A stretch of DNA of 36,187 nucleotides from Candidatus Uhrbacteria bacterium. GTDB lineage: Bacteria; Patescibacteriota; Patescibacteriia; UBA9934. The DNA lies in NCBI GenBank assembly GCA_943359345.1, contig CALRHE010000007.1, positions 1-36,187 on the forward strand, read 5' to 3'. Position 1 is the first letter of the stretch. Each line of letters opens with the position of its first letter. Both the position numbers and the translations under genes were made by a program. The notes under the pieces are model-generated. The model was not told the DNA's origin and searched no databases. It worked only from the letters and a program-made list of their open reading frames with translations. This document shows, one piece after another, positions 14,937 through 22,716 of the stretch.

Positions 14937-17468
14937 ATGCAAGATAAAATTGTTATCAAGGGCGCACGTGAGCATAACTTGAAGAATATCTCGCTTGAGT
15001 TGCCACGAAATAAACTTATTTGCTTTACTGGCTTGTCAGGCTCCGGCAAATCGTCGTTGGCTTTTGACACAATTTTCGCTGAAGGTCAGCGTCGCTATGT
15101 TGAATCACTTTCGGCCTATGCCCGACAGTTTTTGGGCAACATGCAAAAGCCTGACGTGGATGAGATCGAAGGTTTATCACCGGCCATTTCTATCGACCAG
15201 AAGGCTCATTCACGTAATCCGCGTTCGACCATCGCTACGATTACGGAAATTTACGATTACTTGCGCGTGCTTTATGCTCGTATCGGAGAGCCACACTGCG
15301 TAAAATGTGGCAATAAGATCGAAAAACTTACCATCGATGAAATGGTGGATATCGTAGTCCGCGATGTTCAACAAGCAAAGACTGAAAACAAAAAACAAAA
15401 AACTGGTGCTGAGGTCGTGATTCTGGCCCCAGTTATTCGTGGTCGCAAAGGGGAATACTACCAATTGCTTTACGATCTTTACAATGCTGGTTTTGCCAAA
15501 GTTCGTGTTGACGGCAAGTTTCATCGCTTGAGCGAGAAGATCGAGCTGTCACGTTACAAGTTGCACACCATTGAGGTAGTGATCGACACCATTCCAGCCA
15601 ACGCGATTGCAGACATGAACAAAGACACGCGTCAGCGTCTGGCCGACGCACTCGAACAAGCCATTCAACGTGGCACTGACCTGGCCTTGATAGTTACTCC
15701 AAATGGCGAAGAGCGACTCCTATCATCAAAGTTCAGTTGCCCGGACGACGGTTTTTCATTTCCGGAAATTGAACCACGTTTATTCTCTTTCAATAGCCCG
15801 TACGGGGCTTGTCAGGCGTGTTCTGGTCTGGGTACGGTTGATGTTTTTTCTGACAAGGTGTGTCTAACCTGTAACGGGGCGCGTTTACGACCAGAAGCCC
15901 TGCATGTTTACATCGGCGGTCAGTCGATTGTGGGCGTGACGAGCATGTCAGTTGACGAGTCAGTGAAATTTTTGCTTGAGCTCGAGCTTACCGAGCGCCA
16001 AACAGAGATCGCCAGCACGATCTTGAAAGAAATTGAAAATCGCCTGGGCTTTATGCTCGACGTTGGGTTGCATTATTTAACGCTTAATCGCACCGCCGGC
16101 ACGCTCTCGGGCGGGGAAGCGCAGCGCATTCGCCTAGCTTCTCAGATCGGTTCTCACCTCGTTGGTGCCATGTACGTGCTCGACGAACCGACCATCGGAC
16201 TCCATCAACGTGACAACGAACGCCTGATCGAAACTCTTGAGAATCTTCGCGACCTTGGCAACACTGTGCTCGTCGTAGAGCATGACGAAGACACCATTCG
16301 ACGCTCTGATTACATGGTTGAGATCGGCCCAGGCGCCGGTGTGCACGGGGGACACGTGGTGGCTGCTGGAACCACGCCAGAAATTTTCAAAGATAAAAAG
16401 TCTCGTACAGCTGCCTATCTGCGTGGCGATCTTCGCATCGAAGTACCCGACCAACGCCGAACCAAGGACGCTGGTGTGATTAAGGTTCGTGGCGCCACCG
16501 AAAATAATCTGAAAAACGTTGATGTTGATTTTCCTTTGCGAAAGTTCGTGTGTGTTACGGGTGTATCCGGATCGGGCAAGTCGACATTAGCGTACGACGT
16601 CATGTACAAGGCTATCGCACAAAAGTTGTACGGCGGTAAAAATCATCCAGGTGCTCACAAGGCCGTACTCGGACTTGAGTATCTCGACAAAGTTATCCTT
16701 ATTGACCAGGGCGCTATCGGACGAACTCCCCGCTCAAACCCAGCCACGTATACCGGAGCCTGGATGCCGATTCGCGAGTTATTCGCACAAACCGAAGAAG
16801 CCCGTTTCCGTGGTTACAAGCCAGGTCGTTTCAGTTTCAACGTGCCTGGCGGTCGTTGTGACCATTGCGAAGGTCACGGTTTGATAGAAATCGAAATGCA
16901 CTTCTTGCCGACTGTTTACGTAACCTGCGAGATCTGTAAGGGCAAACGCTTCAATCGCGAAACGCTGGAGGTCACTTTCAAAGACAAAAATATCTCCGAC
17001 GTTTTGAATATGACGGTCGAAGACGGGGCAATCTTTTTTAAAGACGTTCCGGAAATTCACGATAAGCTCAAGGCCATGGGAGAAGTCGGCTTGTCGTATA
17101 TCACACTTGGTCAATCAGCTACGACGCTGTCAGGTGGTGAAGCCCAGCGTGTAAAGCTAGCAAGCGAGCTTAGCAAGCGCCAAACCGGCCGCACCTTGTA
17201 CTTACTCGACGAGCCCACGACGGGCCTGCATTTTGACGACGTGAAACAATTGCTTGAAGTACTCCACAAGCTCGTTGATAAAGGTAACTCCATGATCATC
17301 ATCGAACACAACCTCGACGTGATTAAAACTGCTGATTGGCTGATCGATATGGGTCCAGAAGGTGGTGACGGTGGGGGAACTGTTGTAGCCGTGGGTACGC
17401 CCGAGGATATCGCCCGAAAATCTCACAGTCACACGGGCAAATATCTGCGTCAGCACTTAAAGACATAA
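14937..17468 (+). CDS. uvrA: UvrABC damage-recognition ATPase UvrA (short form)
   Basis: This 843-aa protein has two ABC ATPase modules: [14 protein letters not shown] near residue 35, [17 protein letters not shown] near 395 and [19 protein letters not shown]; then [15 protein letters not shown] near 545, [16 protein letters not shown] and [14 protein letters not shown]. The C-terminal zinc module is intact (CDHC...CEIC). The UvrB-binding segment between residues 120 and 265 is present. Two changes are visible. The first zinc pair reads C268-P-D-D271 instead of CxxC. Between CQAC (292-295) and CLTC (309-312) there are only 13 residues, where E. coli UvrA has over a hundred (insertion domain). 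This explains the length of 843 against about 940. The uvrC gene follows after 1 nt. Confidence 0.97.
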   Translation: MQDKIVIKGAREHNLKNISLELPRNKLICFTGLSGSGKSSLAFDTIFAEGQRRYVESLSAYARQFLGNMQKPDVDEIEGLSPAISIDQKAHSRNPRSTIATITEIYDYLRVLYARIGEPHCVKCGNKIEKLTIDEMVDIVVRDVQQAKTENKKQKTGAEVVILAPVIRGRKGEYYQLLYDLYNAGFAKVRVDGKFHRLSEKIELSRYKLHTIEVVIDTIPANAIADMNKDTRQRLADALEQAIQRGTDLALIVTPNGEERLLSSKFSCPDDGFSFPEIEPRLFSFNSPYGACQACSGLGTVDVFSDKVCLTCNGARLRPEALHVYIGGQSIVGVTSMSVDESVKFLLELELTERQTEIASTILKEIENRLGFMLDVGLHYLTLNRTAGTLSGGEAQRIRLASQIGSHLVGAMYVLDEPTIGLHQRDNERLIETLENLRDLGNTVLVVEHDEDTIRRSDYMVEIGPGAGVHGGHVVAAGTTPEIFKDKKSRTAAYLRGDLRIEVPDQRRTKDAGVIKVRGATENNLKNVDVDFPLRKFVCVTGVSGSGKSTLAYDVMYKAIAQKLYGGKNHPGAHKAVLGLEYLDKVILIDQGAIGRTPRSNPATYTGAWMPIRELFAQTEEARFRGYKPGRFSFNVPGGRCDHCEGHGLIEIEMHFLPTVYVTCEICKGKRFNRETLEVTFKDKNISDVLNMTVEDGAIFFKDVPEIHDKLKAMGEVGLSYITLGQSATTLSGGEAQRVKLASELSKRQTGRTLYLLDEPTTGLHFDDVKQLLEVLHKLVDKGNSMIIIEHNLDVIKTADWLIDMGPEGGDGGGTVVAVGTPEDIARKSHSHTGKYLRQHLKT

Positions 17469-17469
17469 C

Positions 17470-18837
17470 ATGATTCCGGGGTCAATCAAAATTTTGCACA
17501 ACGCCTTGCCCGATGCTCCGGGTGTGTATTTCTATTACAACGAGCAGGGGAAATTGTTGTATGTCGGCAAGGCCACGAGTTTAAAACAGCGTGTTGGCTC
17601 GTACTTCGTTGGCAAAGACAAGCACCCACGCACAGCCGAGTTGGTGAGCAAGATCGTCGAGATCAAATATACGCAAGTACCGACTGTGATTGAGGCCCTG
17701 GTGCTCGAAGCTAACCAAATTCGCACCCACAAGCCGCCTTACAACATTCTTGGTCGCGACGACAAGAGCTTTATTTATTTGTGTCTTACCAACGAGGACT
17801 TTCCAAAGCCAGTCTTGATGCGCGGACTCGATCTCGAGCGCATTGGCATCCAGCCGTTTTCAAAACGACTGTCGCTCAAGGCTCGGCGCAAGTTTTTGGC
17901 TGTTTACGGTCCGTATCTGAGTGGGCGACAACTGAAGATGGCACTCGACCTGGTGCGTCGTACCATTCCTTGGTCGACGTGTAACCCACCAAGCGTGACA
18001 GGTACGAGTCGGCCGTGTTTCGATGCTCAGATTGGCAAATGTCCAGGCGTATGCTCTGGCGCGATCGACAAAAAAGCTTATCGACGCAATATCAAGAAGC
18101 TGATGCTGTTCTTCGAGGGCAAGAAAGACACCCTGCTCCGCCAACTCAAGCGCGAGATGGCCGCGTCAGCCCGTGCGAAAAACTATGAGGCCGCTGCCAA
18201 GCTCCGCGATCGCGTGTTTGCGCTTGAACATATCCAGGACATTGGTCTCTTGATGAAAGACGAGTTTACCTACGAGCTCCCCGAGCCTGCTGCCGGGCAC
18301 ATTAATGCTTTCGGCCGCATCGAGGCTTATGACATCGCCAATATTTCCGGCACCTCAAACGTGGCTGCGATGGTCGTGTTCGAGGGCGGCAAGCCAAATA
18401 AGAATGAGTATCGAAAATTCCGTATTAAGGGTTTCGAGGGCGCCAATGACGTGGGAGCGATGGAAGAAGTTATGCGTCGGCGTTTAGCTCGATCTAGTGG
18501 TTCACTCAACGTCCGACGATCGACTTCCGCAGCGTGGCAACTCCCAGACCTCATGATCATCGATGGTGGTGAAGGCCAAGTAAATCGTGTCGAGCAGGTG
18601 TTACGCGAGCTTAAACTCGACATTCCGGTCGTGGGTATCGCGAAAGGTTTTAATCGTAAACAGGATCGTTTAGTTTTTGATAAGAGTAATCCCGAGCTTA
18701 GGCGTGTGACCAGTGCTTTTAAAGAAGTTTTTCAAAAAGTGCGTGACGAGGCTCATCGCTTTGCTGGGGCTTATCATCGCAATCTGCGAGCTCGACAGTC
18801 TGGCATACCGCAGCGAAAACAAGAAAAAAAACTGTAA
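17470..18837 (+). CDS. uvrC: UvrABC dual-incision endonuclease UvrC (C-terminally short)
   Basis: This 455-aa protein starts with a GIY-YIG nuclease (PGVYFYYN, LLYVGKATSLKQRVGSYF, EALVLEANQI), which makes the 3' incision. A Cys-containing linker (CFDAQIGKCPGVCSG) and a UVR motif (LKREMAASARAKNYEAAAKLRD) that binds UvrB follow. The RNase H-like nuclease for the 5' incision has AYDIANISG, LMIIDGGEGQ and RDEAHRFAGAYHR with the catalytic-type His. The protein ends just after YHRNLRARQSG; the tandem helix-hairpin-helix domain of typical 600-aa UvrC is absent, and the DNA past the stop holds a terminator, not a frameshifted tail. It is cotranscribed with uvrA. Confidence 0.97.
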   Translation: MIPGSIKILHNALPDAPGVYFYYNEQGKLLYVGKATSLKQRVGSYFVGKDKHPRTAELVSKIVEIKYTQVPTVIEALVLEANQIRTHKPPYNILGRDDKSFIYLCLTNEDFPKPVLMRGLDLERIGIQPFSKRLSLKARRKFLAVYGPYLSGRQLKMALDLVRRTIPWSTCNPPSVTGTSRPCFDAQIGKCPGVCSGAIDKKAYRRNIKKLMLFFEGKKDTLLRQLKREMAASARAKNYEAAAKLRDRVFALEHIQDIGLLMKDEFTYELPEPAAGHINAFGRIEAYDIANISGTSNVAAMVVFEGGKPNKNEYRKFRIKGFEGANDVGAMEEVMRRRLARSSGSLNVRRSTSAAWQLPDLMIIDGGEGQVNRVEQVLRELKLDIPVVGIAKGFNRKQDRLVFDKSNPELRRVTSAFKEVFQKVRDEAHRFAGAYHRNLRARQSGIPQRKQEKKL

Positions 18838-18867
18838 GGGCAGGACTCGGTATTGCCTAAATGTGCG

Positions 18868-18902
18868 AAGGACCCCAGCTGCTCGGCAGCGGGGGTCCTT
18901 TT
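18868..18902. terminator. Intrinsic terminator after uvrA-uvrC
   Basis: AAGGACCCC (18868-18876) pairs with GGGGTCCTT (18892-18900). The stem continues as GCTGC/GCAGC after one mismatch and is followed by T residues on the plus strand. It also lies just past the stop of the small convergent minus-strand gene and may serve both. Confidence 0.85.
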
Positions 18903-18912
18903 AGAGGTAGCT

Positions 18913-19035
18913 TCAGCTACCTACGATAACCAAGTAGACGGCTGAGACCGAGAAGATCGCGGCCACCAGCATAAAGGCGGGAATCCAGAAGCGCAAATCT
19001 CGCTTTTCATTACTCTGGTTTGGCACGAGCGACAT
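18913..19035 (-). CDS. Small single-pass membrane protein (40 aa)
   Basis: The minus strand encodes 40 residues, MSLVPNQSNEKRDLRFW then a hydrophobic segment (IPAFMLVAAIFSVSAVYLVIV) and a GS end. TTGGAG lies about 7 nt upstream of the ATG, and TTGACT-N17-TAGTCT (19103-19075) forms a promoter. A polar, charged N-terminus before a single C-terminal membrane helix suggests a tail-anchored type of protein. I recognise no family. It is divergent from mraZ and convergent with uvrC. Confidence 0.6.
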   Translation of the reverse strand: MSLVPNQSNEKRDLRFWIPAFMLVAAIFSVSAVYLVIVGS

Positions 19036-19152
19036 GTCGGTCTCCAAAGGTGGGGGGGGATCAAGACCGGTGTTAGACTACTGCAAATTTACGAAATAGT
19101 CAATTTAATAGGATTTTATCTACATATCCACAGTCGTTTGGAGAGTTAGTGA

Positions 19153-19207
19153 TTGATTTTGGTTTCTAGTGGTGTATAGTGGGGCTATGAGGCACAAAGT
19201 GGGGTGT
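19153..19207 (+). promoter_or_regulatory. mraZ promoter with MraZ operator repeats
   Basis: TTGATT (19153-19158) and TATAGT (19175-19180) form a promoter with a 16-nt spacer. Four exact 10-bp units follow and overlap it: AGTGG starts at 19168, 19178 and 19198, and TGAGG occupies the third unit at 19188. Direct (T)GGG-type pentamers repeated every 10 bp are the known binding pattern of MraZ, which represses its own dcw promoter. Occupancy would cover the -10, so autorepression is expected. Confidence 0.8.
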
Positions 19208-19263
19208 GCCGCGTATCCTGCTATCTAGGCAGTGAACGCACCCGATCTCGGGAAACTTCCCCT

Positions 19264-19310
19264 CGTCATGAAAGACACACATCTGCTTTGGCCGTGTGTC
19301 TGTCGTGACG
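19264..19310 (+). promoter_or_regulatory. Structured leader hairpin of the mraZ mRNA
   Basis: CGTCATGA (19264-19271) pairs with TCGTGACG (19303-19310) with one G-U pair, and AGACACAC (19273-19280) pairs with GTGTGTCT (19294-19301). Together this is a 16-bp stem with one mismatch and a 13-nt loop, ending 18 nt before the mraZ ATG. There is no T-run, so it is not a terminator. A role in translation or mRNA stability is inference. Confidence 0.5.
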
Positions 19311-19328
19311 TGGTAAATCGCAACTGCC

Positions 19329-19760
19329 ATGTTCATTGGCGAATACAACATCACCATCGACGATAAGGGACGGCTTGCCGTTCCGGTGAAGTTTCGCGAG
19401 GCCCTAGCAATTGGGGCGGTTGTGACGCGGGGTCTCGACACTTCACTCTTCTTGCTCCCCTTGGAAGAGTGGGGGAAGCTGGCCGATAAAATCGCCGGCT
19501 TGCCCTTGGGACAAGCTAATTCACGTGCTTTTGCCCGGCTCATGCTGGCCGGCGCCATGGACACGCACTTGGATAAGCAGGGAAGATTCATTATTCCTGA
19601 GTACTTGCGTGCCTATGCGGGTCTCAAGAAGGACGTGGTGATGGTCGGTATCCAAAACCGACTGGAAATTTGGGACAAGGCAGCTTGGGAGGCCTATGCC
19701 AAACATGCTGAGGAGGATGCGACTGCCATCGCCGAACAACTTGGCGCGATGGGTATCTAG
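19329..19760 (+). CDS. mraZ: MraZ transcriptional regulator of the dcw cluster
   Basis: This 143-aa protein begins MFIGEYNITIDDKGRLAVP and contains the two SpoVT/AbrB-like halves of MraZ, each with a DxxGR-type motif (DDKGRLAVPVKFREAL and LDKQGRFIIPEYLRAYA). MraZ forms ring oligomers that bind direct repeats ahead of its own gene; those repeats are visible at 19168-19207. The rsmH gene begins 5 nt after the stop. Length and motif spacing are normal. Confidence 0.97.
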   Translation: MFIGEYNITIDDKGRLAVPVKFREALAIGAVVTRGLDTSLFLLPLEEWGKLADKIAGLPLGQANSRAFARLMLAGAMDTHLDKQGRFIIPEYLRAYAGLKKDVVMVGIQNRLEIWDKAAWEAYAKHAEEDATAIAEQLGAMGI

Positions 19761-19765
19761 CATCT

Positions 19766-20617
19766 ATGCAACATGTACCGGTACTTGCAGCTGAGGTCAT
19801 CATGGGGCTCAATCTTTCATCGGGAAAGACGATCATCGATGGCACGCTCGGACTCGGCGGCCACGCGGCCCTGATACTCGAAGCGACTGCACCCGACGGT
19901 CTCTTGATCGGTATCGATCGTGATGATCGCAACCTCGAGCTCGCTAAACAGCGGCTCGCCCGATACGGGAACAGAGTGCGTTACGTCAACAGTGCTTTTT
20001 CAGCCATGAATACGCTAGGCGTGCAAGCTGACGGGGTTTTACTCGATCTTGGCTTCTCGTCAGTCCATGTCGACGCTCCTGAACGAGGTTTCTCGTTTCA
20101 GAGCGAGGGGCCACTCGACATGCGTTATGACACGCGTGGGGAACTCAGGGCCGAAGACATTGTGAATGGCTGGTCAAAAGATGAGTTGGCGACTTTGCTG
20201 CGACGCCTCGGTGAAGAACCAGCCGCGCACCGAATCGCTAAAGCTATCTTCGACGCCCGTCGTGAACAGCGGATTACTACGACCACGCAACTAGCCGATA
20301 TTATCTCGGCCGTAGTGCCACGTCGTGGCAAGACACACCCAGCCACCAAAACGTTCCAAGCCCTGCGCTTGGTCGTCAACGATGAGCTCGGTGAGGTCGA
20401 AAAAGGACTCGTGGCTGCTCAGGCAGCTTTGAAGCCCGGCGGCATCTTGGCGGTTATCACTTTTCACTCACTTGAGGATCGGCTGGTTAAACATTGGCTC
20501 AAGGACTCTAAGAGCTTCGAGGCTCTGAGCAAGAAGCCGATCGTGCCAGGTCGTCCAGAGGTACTCAGCAACCCACGAGCACGTAGCGCTAAGCTCCGGC
20601 TCGCCAAACGAAGTTAA
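19766..20617 (+). CDS. rsmH: 16S rRNA (cytosine-1402-N4)-methyltransferase RsmH (MraW)
   Basis: This 283-aa protein opens MQHVPVLAAEVIMGL. SAM-binding motifs DGTLGLGGHAALIL and GIDRDDRNLELA are present. Family signatures LLDLGFSSVHVD, GFSFQSEGPLDMRYD, TKTFQALRLVVNDEL and FHSLEDRLVK follow in the usual order. The enzyme methylates C1402 in the ribosomal decoding centre. It sits between mraZ and an FtsL-like gene, the classic dcw order, and is part of the same transcription unit. Confidence 0.97.
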   Translation: MQHVPVLAAEVIMGLNLSSGKTIIDGTLGLGGHAALILEATAPDGLLIGIDRDDRNLELAKQRLARYGNRVRYVNSAFSAMNTLGVQADGVLLDLGFSSVHVDAPERGFSFQSEGPLDMRYDTRGELRAEDIVNGWSKDELATLLRRLGEEPAAHRIAKAIFDARREQRITTTTQLADIISAVVPRRGKTHPATKTFQALRLVVNDELGEVEKGLVAAQAALKPGGILAVITFHSLEDRLVKHWLKDSKSFEALSKKPIVPGRPEVLSNPRARSAKLRLAKRS

Positions 20618-20630
20618 ACATTACGGAGGT

Positions 20631-20948
20631 ATGTTTACACACGGGGGAAAATTGACAGCCATTGTCCAGGACCAACGCGTACTGCGGGTGTTTATGCTCG
20701 CACTCACGTTAGCTTTTGGCATTTTGTATGTTGTACAAGTGAACGCCGCTTCCACCCAGGGCTTCACTATGCGTGATTTGGATAAAGCTAATCAGACGCT
20801 GCGGCGCGACAACGATAAATTAGTTGCGGAGATCGATCGTTTGCGATCACTCTCCAGTGTGTCAGAACGCGAAACTTTTCTAGGACTTGTTAAGCTCCAG
20901 AACGTCACCTACATCCAAGCTGGAAATTCGGAAGTTGCTTTGCGCTAG
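20631..20948 (+). CDS. FtsL-like cell-division protein
   Basis: This 105-aa bitopic protein has a short cytoplasmic N-terminus, one membrane segment (VFMLALTLAFGILYVVQV, about residues 22-40) and a coiled-coil with LDKANQTLRRDNDKLVAEIDRLRSL. Topology, size and its place right after rsmH all fit FtsL, which with FtsB and FtsQ bridges the divisome. Sequence conservation in FtsL is weak, so the call rests on topology and synteny. A GGAGGT lies just before the ATG, closer than usual. No PBP or mur gene follows, so the dcw cluster is cut short here. Confidence 0.7.
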   Translation: MFTHGGKLTAIVQDQRVLRVFMLALTLAFGILYVVQVNAASTQGFTMRDLDKANQTLRRDNDKLVAEIDRLRSLSSVSERETFLGLVKLQNVTYIQAGNSEVALR

Positions 20949-20950
20949 CA

Positions 20951-20959
20951 TGTTACAAT
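20951..20959 (+). promoter_or_regulatory. Extended -10 promoter of gpmI
   Basis: TGT-TACAAT (hexamer 20954-20959) ends 9 nt before the gpmI ATG at 20969, so gpmI probably has its own near-leaderless transcript rather than depending on the mraZ operon. Confidence 0.5.
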
Positions 20960-20968
20960 AGTCACGCT

Positions 20969-22570
20969 ATGGAGCGTGATGTGAAAGTTTCTGAAGGGCG
21001 ACCGCGTCCGGCCGTACTTTTAGTTCTAGACGGTTTTGGAGTGGCGCCGGATGGCGACGGTAACGCGATTACGCGTGCTAATACGCCCACCTTCAAAATG
21101 CTGACAGAGAGGTATCCAACTATGACCTTGCGCGCCTCAGGCGATGAGGTTGGTTTGAGTTGGGGTGAGATGGGGAACTCAGAGGTTGGCCATTTAGCTA
21201 TCGGGGCAGGTCGTGTGTATTACCAAACGCTACCGAGAATCAATAAGGCCATCGTGTCAGGCGAGTTTGCCGGGAACCAAGCTTTTGCGACAGCTATCGA
21301 GACCGTTAAAAAGAGCGGAGGCACCCTACATCTCATGGGCTTGATGTCGTCCGGCAAGGTTCACGCTTTCGACGACCACGCTTTTCAGTTGTTGAAACTA
21401 TTTAAGCAAAATAAACTTAAGGACGTAGCTGTGCACGCCATCCTGGATGGTCGTGACACACTTTATAATTCGGGTGTTGATTTTATTCGTACACTTGAGG
21501 AACACATGAAAGCTACTGGAGTTGGTTATCTGGCGTCAGTGTCTGGCCGCTACTACGCCATGGATCGAGATAATCGTTGGGATCGGATTGAAAAGGCTTA
21601 TCGGGCTATGGCCTTAGGTGAAAGTGAGTATCGGGTTGAAGACGCCGTGGCGGCGCTCGAAGACTCTTACACGCGGGACGTGTTTGATGAAGAGTTCGAG
21701 CCAACAGTAATTGTTAAGCGCGACCAGCCGCTCGCAACCGTCAAACCTGGTGACGCAGTTATTTTTTTCAATTTTCGAGCGGATCGTGCTCGCCAACTCA
21801 CTAAGGCGTTTGTATTACCGTCATTCGACAAGTTTTCCCGTGAGTTTATTCGCAATCTCACCTTCGTCACCATGACGGAGTACGAGACCGGTCTGCCGGT
21901 TGAGGTCGCCTTCCAGCCTGAGGTGGTGACTAATTGTTTGGCTGAGGCTGTTTCTAAAGCTGGATTGGTGCAGCTACACATAGCTGAGACCGAAAAATAC
22001 GCGCACGTAACTTTTTTCATGAACGGTACGCGAGAAGAGGCTTTCGAGAACGAGGATCGAGCCCTGATCGCATCGCCCCAGGTCGCAAGCTACGACCAGG
22101 CACCAGACATGAGCGCTCGCGAGATTACTGAGCGCTTAATTAAGGAGATCAAGACCGAAAATTACGATGTCATCATTGGTAATTTAGCCAATCCTGACAT
22201 GGTAGCCCACACTGGGGACCTTGAGGCCACCATCAAGGCCATCGAAGTGGTTGACGAGTGTGTGGGCAAGATTGTTGAGGCCGTACTTGAGCGTGACGGC
22301 GTGATTTGTATTACTGCTGATCACGGTAACGCTGAAGAAGTTCAAAATTTGCAGACTCATGCTATCGATAAAGAGCACAGTACCAACCCGGTACCGTTTT
22401 GGATTATTGGTAAGCACTTTGAGGGTAAAGCCTCAATTGCCGGCGATGTTCCAGACGGCGATTTGTCGCTCATGCCACCAATTGGTATGTTAGCTGATGT
22501 AGCCCCCACATTTCTAGCGATTATAGGTCTGCCGAAGCCAGACGAGATGACGGGTACACCGTTACTCTGA
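20969..22570 (+). CDS. gpmI: 2,3-bisphosphoglycerate-independent phosphoglycerate mutase
   Basis: This 533-aa enzyme interconverts 3- and 2-phosphoglycerate using two Mn ions. The N-terminal metal segment VLLVLDGFGVAPDGDGNAI and the phosphoserine motif GEMGNSEVGHLAIGAGR are intact. Further motifs are HAILDGRDT, VSGRYYAMDRDNRWDR, FFNFRADRARQLT and the C-terminal metal site CITADHGNAEE with DKEHSTNPVPF. Length is slightly above the usual 510 because of an N-terminal extension and an internal stretch. It ends in TGA. Repeat copy C follows 6 nt later. Confidence 0.97.
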   Translation: MERDVKVSEGRPRPAVLLVLDGFGVAPDGDGNAITRANTPTFKMLTERYPTMTLRASGDEVGLSWGEMGNSEVGHLAIGAGRVYYQTLPRINKAIVSGEFAGNQAFATAIETVKKSGGTLHLMGLMSSGKVHAFDDHAFQLLKLFKQNKLKDVAVHAILDGRDTLYNSGVDFIRTLEEHMKATGVGYLASVSGRYYAMDRDNRWDRIEKAYRAMALGESEYRVEDAVAALEDSYTRDVFDEEFEPTVIVKRDQPLATVKPGDAVIFFNFRADRARQLTKAFVLPSFDKFSREFIRNLTFVTMTEYETGLPVEVAFQPEVVTNCLAEAVSKAGLVQLHIAETEKYAHVTFFMNGTREEAFENEDRALIASPQVASYDQAPDMSAREITERLIKEIKTENYDVIIGNLANPDMVAHTGDLEATIKAIEVVDECVGKIVEAVLERDGVICITADHGNAEEVQNLQTHAIDKEHSTNPVPFWIIGKHFEGKASIAGDVPDGDLSLMPPIGMLADVAPTFLAIIGLPKPDEMTGTPLL

Positions 22571-22576
22571 GATTTA

Positions 22577-22702
22577 TAGGATTAGAAATTAGTTATTAGT
22601 CATTAGCAGCTATTAGAAAATAGTTATTAGATCCGACCCGTAAGCATCTAATAGCTACTTCTCTAATTACTGCTAATATCTAATTTTGTAATATCTGACC
22701 CC
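22577..22702. repeat. ATTAG-type palindromic repeat, copy C
   Basis: It begins TAGGATTAGAAATTAG and ends TAATTTTGTAATATCTGACCCC. Its left half matches copy B, and its whole sequence reads as the reverse complement of copy D, including the unique centre (GACCCGTAAGCATCTAAT) and the terminal GGGGTCAGATATTACAAAAT. Confidence 0.9.
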
Positions 22703-22716
22703 TTCTACGCCTTCCC

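Noticed and set aside
19121-19130. DnaA-box-like ATATCCACA upstream of mraZ
   Set aside because: A single near-match with no cluster, no dnaA/dnaN genes and no AT-rich unwinding region nearby; not an origin.
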